In this document: positions 45,067-54,074 of the stretch, one piece after another
Layout of the letters: each line of letters starts with the position of its first letter
How positions within the stretch are numbered: the stretch's first letter is position 1
Translations under genes and position numbers: made by a program
Source of the DNA: an uncultured Algibacter sp.
Lineage (GTDB): Bacteria > Bacteroidota > Bacteroidia > Flavobacteriales > Flavobacteriaceae
DNA: 64,000 bases
Assembly: GCF_947495925.1 (NCBI RefSeq)
Contig: NZ_CANMAU010000002.1
Location: forward strand, 496,001 to 560,000
Reading direction: 5' to 3'
Notes under the pieces: generated by a model
What the model saw: only the letters and a program-made list of their open reading frames with translations
Database searches by the model: none
Told to the model about the DNA's origin: nothing

Positions 45067-46107
45067 ATGGATATTAAGAAAAAAGATATACGTGCATTTA
45101 CAAAGGAACAAATAAGAGAATTCTTTGTAAAACAAGGCGATAAAGCATTTCGTGGAAATCAAGTGTATGAGTGGTTATGGAAAAAGGGAGCTCATAATTT
45201 TGAGGATATGACGAATATATCAAAGAATACACGTCAAATTCTGGAAAATCATTTTGTAATCAATCATATTAGGGTTGATACTATGCAGCGTAGTAATGAT
45301 GGTACTATAAAAAATGCGGTACGCCTACATGATGGATTAATAGTGGAATCTGTGCTCATTCCAACACCAACAAGAACCACCGCATGTGTGTCTAGTCAAG
45401 TAGGTTGCAGTTTAGATTGCAAGTTTTGCGCCACCGCACGATTAAAACGTATGAGAAATTTAAATCCTGATGAAATTTATGATCAGGTGGTTGCTATTGA
45501 TAATGAAAGTAGATTGTATCATAACAGACCGTTAAGTAATATTGTTTTTATGGGTATGGGAGAACCGCTCATGAACTATAATAACGTTATAAAGGCGATT
45601 GATAAAATCACTTCCGAAGAAGGCTTAGGAATGTCTCCAAAGCGCATAACCGTTTCAACATCTGGAGTGCCTAAAATGATTAAGAAAATGGCAGATGACG
45701 AGGTGAAATTTAATTTAGCAGTGTCCTTACATTCGGCAGTAGATGAGGTGCGAACCTCAATAATGCCTTTTAATAAAACGTTTCCGTTAAATGATTTACG
45801 TGAAGCTTTGGAGTATTGGTATTCAAAAACAGAACGTAAAATAAGTTACGAATATGTGGTTTGGAAAGGAATAAATGATACTCAAAAGGATATTGATGCT
45901 TTTGTTAAGTTTTGTAAATACGTGCCATGCAAGGTTAATATTATTGAGTACAATCCAATTGATGATGGTGAATTTCAGCAAGCAACTAATGAGGCTTTAG
46001 AAAACTACATTAGCGCCTTAGAGAAAAATAGAATAGTGGTAAACGTACGCCGAAGTAGAGGTAAAGATATCGATGCTGCCTGTGGACAATTAGCCAATAA
46101 AAGCTAG
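45067..46107 (+). CDS. rlmN: 23S rRNA (adenine(2503)-C(2))-methyltransferase
   Basis: A radical-SAM methylase of 346 residues from ATG 45067 (348 from ATG 45061). It methylates A2503 of 23S rRNA and A37 of some tRNAs. The cluster motif is CSLDCKFCATA (C-x3-C-x2-C). Also visible: SSQVGCSLDCKF, FMGMGEPLMNY, ISTSGV-type VSTSGVPKM, LAVSLHSA, and the C-terminal acceptor cysteine in DIDAACGQLA. I chose the second ATG because the promoter -7 element lies only a few bases upstream. Confidence 0.93.
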   Translation: MDIKKKDIRAFTKEQIREFFVKQGDKAFRGNQVYEWLWKKGAHNFEDMTNISKNTRQILENHFVINHIRVDTMQRSNDGTIKNAVRLHDGLIVESVLIPTPTRTTACVSSQVGCSLDCKFCATARLKRMRNLNPDEIYDQVVAIDNESRLYHNRPLSNIVFMGMGEPLMNYNNVIKAIDKITSEEGLGMSPKRITVSTSGVPKMIKKMADDEVKFNLAVSLHSAVDEVRTSIMPFNKTFPLNDLREALEYWYSKTERKISYEYVVWKGINDTQKDIDAFVKFCKYVPCKVNIIEYNPIDDGEFQQATNEALENYISALEKNRIVVNVRRSRGKDIDAACGQLANKS

Positions 46108-46155
46108 AAATATCATTTTCTAAAACTTATATTTGATGCTGTTAAAATTATTTAT

Positions 46156-47133
46156 TTGAAAATAGTAGAACAAATAAAGCAGCCTATTGCCTATGAAATG
46201 GAACTTTTTGAGCAAAAGTTTCAACTTTCCATGTCGAGTAAAGTGGCACTTTTAAACAGAATTACACACTATATAGTAAATAGGAAGGGAAAGCAAATGC
46301 GCCCAATGTTTGTATTTCTGGTTTCTAAAATGGTATCAAATGGAGAGGTTAGCGACCGTACTTATAGAGGGGCTTCAGTTATTGAACTGATACATACGGC
46401 TACTTTGGTACATGACGATGTCGTTGATGATAGTAATCGCAGACGTGGCTTTTTTTCAGTTAATGCACTTTGGAAGAATAAAATAGCGGTTCTAATAGGT
46501 GATTTCCTTTTATCAAAAGGCCTATTACTTTCTATTGATAACAACGACTTTGATTTACTTAAAATTATTTCGATTGCTGTTAGAGAAATGAGCGAGGGCG
46601 AATTACTGCAAATTGAAAAAGCGAGGAAGCTCGATATTACCGAAGATGTCTATTATGAAATTATTCGTCAAAAAACGGCAACATTAATAGCAGCGTGTTG
46701 TAGTTTGGGAGCGGCTTCGGTAAAACCAGATTCGCAACATGTAGAAAAGATGCGTTTTTTCGGAGAGCTTATTGGTATGGCGTTTCAAATTAAAGATGAT
46801 TTATTTGATTATGGCGATACTCAAATAGGAAAGCCTACAGGGATCGATATAAAAGAACAAAAAATGACACTGCCGTTAATTTATGCACTAAATCATGCAT
46901 CTAAAAAGGATAAGAAATGGCTTATTAATTCTGTTAAAAACCATAATAAGGATGCAAAACGTGTAAAAGAAGTTATTGCTTTTGTAAAGGATAATGGAGG
47001 CCTTGAATATGCAATTTCAAAAATGAAGCAATTTCAAGAAGAGGCGTTAATCTTGCTTAAGGATTATCCCGAATCTGAATTTAGAGCGTCTTTGGAATTA
47101 ATGGTTAATTATGTTATCGATAGAAAGAAATAG
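46156..47133 (+). CDS. polyprenyl (octaprenyl-type) diphosphate synthase
   Basis: A 325-residue trans-prenyltransferase with both aspartate-rich motifs: LVHDDVVDDSNRRRG near residue 82 and DDLFDYGD near residue 214. GKQMRPMFVFL is the GK-x(2)-RP family site. It makes the long prenyl chain of menaquinone or a similar lipid. The start is TTG 46156, giving MKIVEQIKQPIAYEM. It is 48 bases from rlmN and is followed by a terminator. Confidence 0.92.
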   Translation: MKIVEQIKQPIAYEMELFEQKFQLSMSSKVALLNRITHYIVNRKGKQMRPMFVFLVSKMVSNGEVSDRTYRGASVIELIHTATLVHDDVVDDSNRRRGFFSVNALWKNKIAVLIGDFLLSKGLLLSIDNNDFDLLKIISIAVREMSEGELLQIEKARKLDITEDVYYEIIRQKTATLIAACCSLGAASVKPDSQHVEKMRFFGELIGMAFQIKDDLFDYGDTQIGKPTGIDIKEQKMTLPLIYALNHASKKDKKWLINSVKNHNKDAKRVKEVIAFVKDNGGLEYAISKMKQFQEEALILLKDYPESEFRASLELMVNYVIDRKK

Positions 47134-47162
47134 TAAGTCTTAATCATTTAAACGTATAAAAC

Positions 47163-47201
47163 AGAAGCCTATCCTTCAAAATAGAATGATAGGCTTCTTT
47201 C
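47163..47201. terminator. bidirectional terminator between convergent genes
   Basis: AGAAGCCTATC (47163-47173) and GATAGGCTTCT (47188-47198) form an 11-bp perfect stem around a 14-base loop, followed by TTCTTTTATT. It lies between the polyprenyl synthase and the convergent gene at 47207. Confidence 0.85.
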
Positions 47202-47206
47202 TTTTA

Positions 47207-47785
47207 TTAGTCTTCCACTTTTGTCAAGCTTACAGCAATGGCTTCACCGTAGGTCATAATCACCACCTGTCCAACATGTAATTTTTTTATAAGTTCGGCA
47301 TCTTCAACATCAATAGTGGTGTAGTTTCCTTGAGGACCTTTTATAGTTACATACATGTAAGTAAGGTTTATTACCTCAATAGTAACAACAGCCTTAACCA
47401 TGGCGCCAACTACAGCACCTGGCTCCATTTCCATACCAGCTACTTTGGCATCAGCTATAGCAACTAATGGTTCAGCAATTTCTTCATCCGTTGGTTTACG
47501 AAATTCAGCTTTCAAAAATTTATAGAAACCAAATGTAATAACTTCACCAACTTCAATTTCATCAAATCGTTTTACATCCTCGCCAGCAGTAAAAGTGTGG
47601 AGTTCTCCTTTTTCTCCAATAACTGTGATTTCGCGTGTTTCTTTATTAATTTCTTTTATGGTACCCATAAGCTCAACAAAAGCAATTTTTTCTTTTGTTG
47701 GGATCTCATTTTCTTGGGCATAAGTAAAATTGAGCGTAAGCAAAACAGTAAGTAAAAGGATTACCTGATTCTTTAATAATTTCAT
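47207..47785 (-). CDS. hypothetical secreted protein
   Basis: A 192-residue exported protein with signal MKLLKNQVILLLTVLLTLNF-TYAQ. The mature part is a beta-rich repeat-like sequence of short strands, for example MGTIKEINKETREITVIGEK, GELHTFTAGEDVKRFDEIEV-type segments and IKGPQGNYTTIDVEDAELIK. Two similar halves suggest tandem OB-like or barwin-like modules. I do not recognise the family. It lies alone next to the sigma-factor locus, divergent from it. Confidence 0.7.
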   Translation of the reverse strand: MKLLKNQVILLLTVLLTLNFTYAQENEIPTKEKIAFVELMGTIKEINKETREITVIGEKGELHTFTAGEDVKRFDEIEVGEVITFGFYKFLKAEFRKPTDEEIAEPLVAIADAKVAGMEMEPGAVVGAMVKAVVTIEVINLTYMYVTIKGPQGNYTTIDVEDAELIKKLHVGQVVIMTYGEAIAVSLTKVED

Positions 47786-47946
47786 AATTTTAAATGTTAA
47801 TAGTTAGAAATATTTTTACACATTAATTTAATAAAAATAAGTGTATTTGAATGGTTTAGGGTATGTAAAGATGTTTTTTTATTAAAAAAAATATTTACTA
47901 GGCAACCCTTTTTCGAATTTATACGTCTATATAAATAGAGAACCAA

Positions 47947-48522
47947 ATGAAATCATTTTTGAAAGTTATTCAACTTCATAAAAACGAATCGCTACTAATA
48001 AAAAAAGCGATCAAGCAAAATCGCGAAGCGCAGCGCATGTTATATGATCAACATGCACCTAAAATGCTAAGTGTTTGTAGATACTATATTAAAGATTTAC
48101 AACATGCAGAGGAAGCTATGCTTAATGGTTTTTTTAAAGTATTCTCAAACTTAAAAAGTTATACAGGAGTTGGCAGTTTTGAAGGATGGATAAGAAAAAT
48201 AATGGTAAGGGAATCTATTTCCCTTTTAAGGCAACAAAAGCGTGTAGAATTTGCCATTGAAGATATAGAATTTGAACATCAGGTTTCCAGTGTTATTAAA
48301 AACGAAATGGATGTTGCGGAAATTCAATATTTAATAGATGGTTTGCCAGAAGGCTATAGAATGGTATTTGTAATGTATGCTATTGAAGGGTATAAACATT
48401 ATGAGATTTCGAAACTTTTAAATATTTCTGAAGGGACATCAAAATCACAACTTTTTAAAGCTAGGAAAATGCTTCAACGAAAAATTGAAGAAATAAATAA
48501 GGTAAGTTATGGAATCAAATAA
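47947..48522 (+). CDS. ECF RNA polymerase sigma factor
   Basis: A 191-residue sigma-70 family protein. Region 2 is KQNREAQRMLYDQHAPKMLS followed by YIKDLQHAEEAMLNGFFKVF and GSFEGWIRKIMVRESI; region 4 is LPEGYRMVFVMYAIEGYKHY and EISKLLNISEGTSKSQLFKA. The size and the missing regions 1 and 3 are those of extracytoplasmic function factors. It overlaps the following probable anti-sigma gene by 14 bases, a typical regulatory pair that should respond to envelope state. Confidence 0.93.
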   Translation: MKSFLKVIQLHKNESLLIKKAIKQNREAQRMLYDQHAPKMLSVCRYYIKDLQHAEEAMLNGFFKVFSNLKSYTGVGSFEGWIRKIMVRESISLLRQQKRVEFAIEDIEFEHQVSSVIKNEMDVAEIQYLIDGLPEGYRMVFVMYAIEGYKHYEISKLLNISEGTSKSQLFKARKMLQRKIEEINKVSYGIK

Positions 48523-49282
48523 ATTTGATAAACGGGTTAAAGAAAAGCTGGATAGTAGGATTATAGTACCTTCAGAAGATGCGTGGAATAAACTATCTGG
48601 GCGTTTAGATAACGAAACAGAAAATACGAATAATAAAAACTATTGGTGGTTTGGTTTGGCTGCTAGTTTAGTTGGTATTTTACTTCTTGTATCCCAATTT
48701 AAGACCAATGATACTGATGTTATTGATGAGCTACCAAAGGTTGTTGCAATGCCAATGGAAGATTTAAATCCAGATAACGTTGAGAATGTTAAACAGAATA
48801 ATATCCCAGAACAAGAAATTAATAATCAGTCTGTTGTTATCTCTAATGAATATAATAGTCTAGATGAAACCGAATTTAAAGAACAATTAAACAGTAATAA
48901 CTCGAATAAAATTGCAGTAGAATTTACAGAAAAAGAAAATACAACACCCCAAAAGAAAAAGGATAGTGAAAGAACAGGACTATCTGAAAAGAAGTTAACT
49001 TTTGAAGAGCAAAAAATACAGGATGTTGTTGCGCAGGTGCAATCATTGAAAGAAGAAAATGTAAACGTTAGCGAAGAAGATATTGATGCCTTACTTATTA
49101 AGGCTCAAAAAGAAATTGCCTTAAACAGGTTATCTCAGGAAACTGAGGGAGTTGTGGATGCTAATGCCTTGCTCCAAAGTGTGGAACAGGATCTGGATCA
49201 ATCTTTTAGAAATAAAGTTTTACACGCGTTAAAGGCAAGTTATAATTCCGTAAAAACGACTATCGCTCAGCGCAATAAATAA
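48509..49282 (+). CDS. single-pass membrane protein, possible anti-sigma factor
   Basis: A 257-residue protein with a short cytoplasmic part (MESNKFDKRVKEKLDSRIIV, then PSEDAWNKLSGRLDN), one membrane segment about residues 45-63 (WWFGLAASLVGILLLVSQF) and a long acidic Asn/Glu-rich exported tail. This layout and the 14-base overlap with the sigma factor gene argue for an anti-sigma or sensor role. No zinc (ZAS) motif H-x3-C-x2-C is present, so the mode of binding, if any, would differ. Confidence 0.7.
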   Translation: MESNKFDKRVKEKLDSRIIVPSEDAWNKLSGRLDNETENTNNKNYWWFGLAASLVGILLLVSQFKTNDTDVIDELPKVVAMPMEDLNPDNVENVKQNNIPEQEINNQSVVISNEYNSLDETEFKEQLNSNNSNKIAVEFTEKENTTPQKKKDSERTGLSEKKLTFEEQKIQDVVAQVQSLKEENVNVSEEDIDALLIKAQKEIALNRLSQETEGVVDANALLQSVEQDLDQSFRNKVLHALKASYNSVKTTIAQRNK

Positions 49283-49342
49283 AATTCAATCAAAATTAAT
49301 TCATCAACGTCTTCTAAATAAAAGACAAAAAAACGAACAGTT

Positions 49343-50428
49343 ATGCAAAAAATTACTTTGTGTCTAGTGCTTTTCACACTTAGCTTTTCTGTGCAATTAA
49401 TCAATGCGCAGGACACCATACCAAACATGAATAAACAAAAAATTGAATCTCTTAAGAAGCTAAAAGCTCAAGTGCAGGATGATGAAAAAGCGTTTTTAAA
49501 ATCGGAGGTCGAGGCTATCAATGAAAAATTGGAAAAGGGAGAAATTAGCCAGGATCAAGCTCAATTTCAAAAAGAGGAAGCCGCCAAAAAAAGAGCTCTA
49601 AATATTGAAAATCGGATAGCCATAATTGATAATAAAATTGAATTATTGGAACGAAATGAAGATGGGTATAATGAAAATGGTGAAAAAAAGAAAAAACAAA
49701 TTGAGATAACAATTAGTGATGAAGATGGTGATGATGGTTTTTTAGGGATAATAACTAAGGGTGAAGACAAACCTAAAAAGTATGATAGACGGACTTCTAA
49801 CTTTCCAGTATTCGCAATAGGGTTTAACAACGCTATTATTGAAGGAGAGAAGTTGGATGATTCTCCTTATAAATTGGGAGGATCTGGATTTGTAGAAATT
49901 GGTTATGCATGGAAAACAAGAATACTTAATAATTCTAATTTTTTACGATTAAAATATGGATTTTCTTTTCAGTGGAACAAATTGAATATTAAGAACAATC
50001 AATATTTAGTTAATAATAATGGGGTAATTAGTTTGGAACCTTTTCCAAATGCCGCCAGCGTAATTAAATTTAGAATGACCAATCTCGTATTTCCAGTGCA
50101 TTTAGAGTTTGGTCCATCAAAACGAATTGATAAACATAGTTACTATAGGTATTCAACAAAAAGACAAATTAATTTTGGTATAGGTTTCTATGGAGGGTTT
50201 AATATCCAATCTATGCAGAAACTAAAATATAGAGATAGTAATGGAAATCGAGCTAAAGACAAATTAAAAGGAGGTTATAATACATCTAACCTAATTTATG
50301 GCCCCAGTGCCTATATTGCTATAGGAGGTGCTGCATTGTATTTTAAATATGATTTAAATCCGATATTTAAAAATCAACCAGTCAATCAAAATAACATCTC
50401 CTTAGGGCTTAGATTTGATATGGATTAG
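49343..50428 (+). CDS. outer-membrane beta-barrel protein with coiled-coil N-terminus
   Basis: A 361-residue exported protein (signal MQKITLCLVLFTLSFSVQLI-NAQ). Residues about 30-100 are charged and heptad-like (KKLKAQVQDDEKAFLKSEVE, then QAQFQKEEAAKKRALNIENR), a probable coiled coil. The rest (about 140-361) shows alternating beta strands (GFVEIGYAWKTRI, LRLKYGFSFQWNK) ending NISLGLRFDMD, as in small outer-membrane barrels. It is third in the sigma-factor locus and is a likely target or partner. Its stop overlaps the convergent transporter stop by four bases. Confidence 0.8.
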   Translation: MQKITLCLVLFTLSFSVQLINAQDTIPNMNKQKIESLKKLKAQVQDDEKAFLKSEVEAINEKLEKGEISQDQAQFQKEEAAKKRALNIENRIAIIDNKIELLERNEDGYNENGEKKKKQIEITISDEDGDDGFLGIITKGEDKPKKYDRRTSNFPVFAIGFNNAIIEGEKLDDSPYKLGGSGFVEIGYAWKTRILNNSNFLRLKYGFSFQWNKLNIKNNQYLVNNNGVISLEPFPNAASVIKFRMTNLVFPVHLEFGPSKRIDKHSYYRYSTKRQINFGIGFYGGFNIQSMQKLKYRDSNGNRAKDKLKGGYNTSNLIYGPSAYIAIGGAALYFKYDLNPIFKNQPVNQNNISLGLRFDMD

Positions 50429-51935
50429 TATACCGAAATGGTAAGCATAATCATGGTGGTTAGAAACAAAATTAATAATAAAGGCATTACAAATTTTAGC
50501 CATTTATTAAAGCCTATTCTTACTAAGGCTAAGGCTAAGGCTAAGGCTAAGGCTGCCAATATTAAGCCAGTTGGATTAATTAAGTAGAACAAACCGGGGC
50601 CATATTGATAGGTGCTAACAATGGTTTCTCTTCCTATGTTTACCGTGTCTGCTAAAGGAGACATAATAGGCATGGTTAAAACTGCCATACCCGATGATGA
50701 GGGCATGAAAAAAGATAGGCCACTATAAATAACGAGCATCATATTTGTAAATAGACCTTTGTTCATCCCCTCAGTTATGGTGCTGGAATGATATAAAAGT
50801 GTATCGCTAATTAACCCATCTTCCATAAGGATGGTTACCCCTCTAGCAATACCAACAATAAAGGCCACGCCTAATAAATCTGCAGCACCTTTAACAAAGG
50901 TGTCTATAAAAACACTTTCCTTAAGTTTAGCAACCAAGCCTATTAGTATAGATCCAACAAGAAAAACGGCGGTCATTTCAACAAACCACCATTCTAAAAA
51001 GGAAACACCTACAATCATAATTACAAAACAAGCGGTAAAAATGGCTATAATCAATTTAAGCTTAGGGGTTAAAATGGTAATGTTATTTGTTTTGTTAAAA
51101 CCAAAGAGTTGTTCTAATTGATTTTTTTGATCATAAATCAATGATGTGGTTGGATCTGCTTTTACACGTTTGGCATAACGAAGAATGTATATTATGGTTA
51201 TAAATAGACATATGCAAAGCATAATAATTCTATTGGTCAAGCCAGTTGTCCAATTGATACCAGCTGCATCAGAAGCAATTATTGTAGAAAACGGATTTAT
51301 TGTTGAGCACATGGTCCCAATGGCGGAACCTAGAAAAACACATGCTAACCCAACCATGGCATCATATTTAGCGGCCAGAAAAACTGGTATTAAAATAGGA
51401 AAGAAAGCCATCGTTTCTTCAGCAAGACCAAAAGTAGTTCCACCTGCGGCAATAAGCGTTGTAACTAAAATTATTAGTATAAATTCTCTACCTTTTAAAA
51501 CTGCTCCAAGCCAGGATATTCCAGCGTCAAAGGCGCCAGTAAGATTCATAATGCCTATTAACCCTCCAATGATAAGAATTAAAAAAATAATATCAGCAGA
51601 AGCTATAATACCTTTAATAGGTGATTTAACAAAATCTGTAAAACCTTGAGGCCTCGCTTTTAACTCATGATAGGTGTTTGGTATACCGATGGCTTATAAA
51701 TATCTCCGCTTGTGAATTTTTCGAGGGGAATTTTAATATTTAAAGATTCTAAAGTTTCTTGAGATGCAGGTAACTCTATTGTTTTTTCTTGACTGACTTT
51801 TGTGAAGGTGTTACTTTTTGAATTGTAAGCCAGATTATCGTATTTTCCAGCAGGAACTAGCCAAGTTAAAATAGTCACAAAACCTGCAATAAGGAATAAA
51901 ATGGTTTGGGCTGTTGGAAATTTTACGTTTTTCAT
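50425..51935 (-). pseudogene. frameshifted YfcC-family transporter
   Basis: Two - strand frames together make one YfcC/DcuC-like permease of about 505 residues. The first (51935 to a stop at 51660) gives MKNVKFPTAQTILFLIAGFV and TWLVPAGKYDNL. The second is open from 51693 to 50425 and continues GIPNTYHELKARPQGFTDFV, then many membrane helices and the loop TTFGLAEETMAFFPILIPVF. The frames must switch between about 51663 and 51693, since the second frame has a stop just upstream. This is a single -1 type frameshift, with no slippery heptamer seen. A TAAGGC microsatellite lies near the 3' end. It is either a recent pseudogene or a base error. Confidence 0.85.
50524..50553. repeat. hexanucleotide microsatellite (TAAGGC)x5
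   Basis: Five exact tandem copies of TAAGGC, encoding alternating Leu-Ala (LALALALALA) on the - strand in a transmembrane helix of the YfcC-like protein. Copy-number change would add or remove residue pairs in frame. Confidence 0.95.
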
Positions 51936-52067
51936 TATGGGTGTTATAAGTATTTCATTTTCATACTAACTTACTAAAAATAAAGTAATAAGAATTTGAG
52001 CTTACGTATTTATTTAAATCCATATTATTATTTAGATATTTATGTATTACAGGAATAGTATTCACAA

Positions 52068-52098
52068 TTGATAAAAGTAATATATTGCATTACTTTTA
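52068..52098 (+). promoter_or_regulatory. dnaG promoter
   Basis: TTG (52068-52070), 20 bases, TACTTTTA (52091-52098), a one-mismatch TAnnTTTG. The start site near 52104 leaves a 12-base leader before the TTG start codon of dnaG. Confidence 0.55.
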
Positions 52099-52115
52099 TA
52101 TTTTAATTAAGTCGT

Positions 52116-54074
52116 TTGATATCAGCATCGTCCATAGATAGAGTTTTTGAAACCGCTAGAGTAGAGGAGGTTATTGGTGATTTTGTACAGTTGAAAAAGG
52201 CTGGAAGTAATTTTAAAGGTTTAAGCCCTTTTAGTGATGAGCGGTCGCCAAGTTTCATGGTGTCTCCAGTGAAGCAAATTTGGAAAGATTTTTCAACGGG
52301 AAAAGGCGGTACAGCGGTATCATTCTTAATGGAGCATGAACATTTTACGTATCCGGAAGCAATAAAATATCTGGCTAAAAAGTATAACATTGAAATTGAA
52401 GAAACGGTTCAATCTGATGAGCAAAAGGAGAAGGCTAATGAACGTGAAAGTTTATACTTGGTAAGTGAATTTGCCAATACATATTTTCAAAAAATATTGC
52501 ATAAAACAGACCAAGGAAAATCTATTGGATTGGGGTATTTTAAGGAACGCGGGTTTACAGAAGATACTATAAAAACATTTCAATTAGGTTATTCATTAAA
52601 TGATTGGCAGGCCTTTACAGACGAAGCCTTAAAACAGGGTTATAAACTTGAATTTTTAGAAAAAACGGGACTCAGTATTGTAAAAGGAGACAAGCGTTTT
52701 GATAGATTTAAAGGGCGGGTTATGTTTCCTATTAAAAGTATGAGTGGCCGTGTACTTGGATTTGGTGGGCGCATACTAATTACTGATAAAAAGGCAGCTA
52801 AATATGTAAATTCACCGGAGAGCGATATTTACCATAAGAGTAAAGTATTGTATGGTATTTATCATGCTAAGCAGAGCATCGCTAAAGAGGATAACTGTTA
52901 TTTAGTTGAGGGCTATACCGATGTAATTCAATTTCATCAAACGGGTATAAAAAATGTGGTATCTTCTTCGGGTACTGCCTTAACCTCTGAGCAAATTAGA
53001 TTGATAAATAGGCTTACTAAAAATATTACCGTTTTATTTGATGGAGATGCGGCGGGTATGCGGGCTTCATTAAGAGGGATAGACCTTATTTTGGAGCAAG
53101 GTATGAATGTAAAAGTGTGTACTTTTCCTGAAGGAGAAGACCCGGACAGTTTTGCAAAACAAAATACACTAGAAGAATTATCGTCATATTTAAGTGATAA
53201 CGCAAAAGATTTTATTCAATTTAAGGCTTCGATCTTGTTTGAAGAATCTAAGAATGATCCTATAAAAAAAGCAGATACTGTTAGAGATATTGTAAATAGT
53301 ATTTCTAAGATTCCGGATAGAATAAAACGAGAAATCTATATTCAGGAGTGTTCCAGAATTATGGATATTAGCGAAGAGGTGCTGTTTAGTACCCTCGCCC
53401 AGATTAATAAAAAGGAGACTCAAGAGGAAAGTAAAAAGTTTAAATCAGAGCAAAAAGCTTTTGAAGTTATTAAACATCAAGAGCCCGTAAAAAAGGTTGA
53501 TGTTCAGTATGTATTAGAACGTAAAATTATTGAAGTTTTGCTGTTATATGGAAATATGATTGAGGACTTTGAAGATTTAGTCTTAAAAGAAAATGATAAA
53601 GGGGAGTTAGGTTTGGAGCCTGTTATTCAACAAGCCAAAGTTTTTGAAAAAATTTATTTGGACTTGCAAGATGATGAAATGGAATTTACCAACCCACAGT
53701 TTAAAAGTCTTTATTACACCATAATTGATCGGTTAAATCAGGATGTTGAATTTGAACTTAAAACATTTATTAATTCTGTAGATCAAAATACAGCCAATGA
53801 AATCACTACAATCTTAATGGAAGATGAGCGATATTCACTGGATAATTGGAATAGAATGAATATTTTTCCGAAAGAGAAGTTAACTACTGTAGCGCAGTTA
53901 GTAAGTGAAACTATATTAAGCCTTCGGTGTTATTTAATAGATCAAAAAGTAAAAGGCTTTCAACAGGAAACACTTAAAAACAAAATAGACACGAATAGAA
54001 ATATACTTGAAGAAGTAAAAGACTATTCGGGTCTAAAAATGTTATTGTCTCGAAAATTAAATCGAGTACTATAA
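52116..54074 (+). CDS. dnaG: DNA primase
   Basis: A 652-residue primase. The N-terminal domain (SIDRVFETARVEEVIGDFVQ, SPFSDERSPSFMVSP, WKDFSTGKGG) lacks all four zinc ligands: the positions are Ser37, Ser40, Asp58 and Thr61. The catalytic TOPRIM core follows (MSGRVLGFGGRIL, YLVEGYTDVIQFHQTG, TVLFDGDAAGMRASLRGIDL with the acidic triad), then a helicase-binding C-terminal region. The start is TTG 52116, supported by the family start SIDRVFETARVEEVIG and by the promoter position. Its 3' end overlaps the convergent response regulator stop by six bases. Confidence 0.95.
   Translation: MISASSIDRVFETARVEEVIGDFVQLKKAGSNFKGLSPFSDERSPSFMVSPVKQIWKDFSTGKGGTAVSFLMEHEHFTYPEAIKYLAKKYNIEIEETVQSDEQKEKANERESLYLVSEFANTYFQKILHKTDQGKSIGLGYFKERGFTEDTIKTFQLGYSLNDWQAFTDEALKQGYKLEFLEKTGLSIVKGDKRFDRFKGRVMFPIKSMSGRVLGFGGRILITDKKAAKYVNSPESDIYHKSKVLYGIYHAKQSIAKEDNCYLVEGYTDVIQFHQTGIKNVVSSSGTALTSEQIRLINRLTKNITVLFDGDAAGMRASLRGIDLILEQGMNVKVCTFPEGEDPDSFAKQNTLEELSSYLSDNAKDFIQFKASILFEESKNDPIKKADTVRDIVNSISKIPDRIKREIYIQECSRIMDISEEVLFSTLAQINKKETQEESKKFKSEQKAFEVIKHQEPVKKVDVQYVLERKIIEVLLLYGNMIEDFEDLVLKENDKGELGLEPVIQQAKVFEKIYLDLQDDEMEFTNPQFKSLYYTIIDRLNQDVEFELKTFINSVDQNTANEITTILMEDERYSLDNWNRMNIFPKEKLTTVAQLVSETILSLRCYLIDQKVKGFQQETLKNKIDTNRNILEEVKDYSGLKMLLSRKLNRVL

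Noticed and set aside
50831-51121. 96-codon + strand frame opposite the transporter gene
   Set aside because: Antisense shadow without start context or family features.
51185-51649. 154-codon open frame on the + strand within the YfcC-like gene
   Set aside because: It is antisense to a clear transporter sequence and its translation is low-complexity with no family features.
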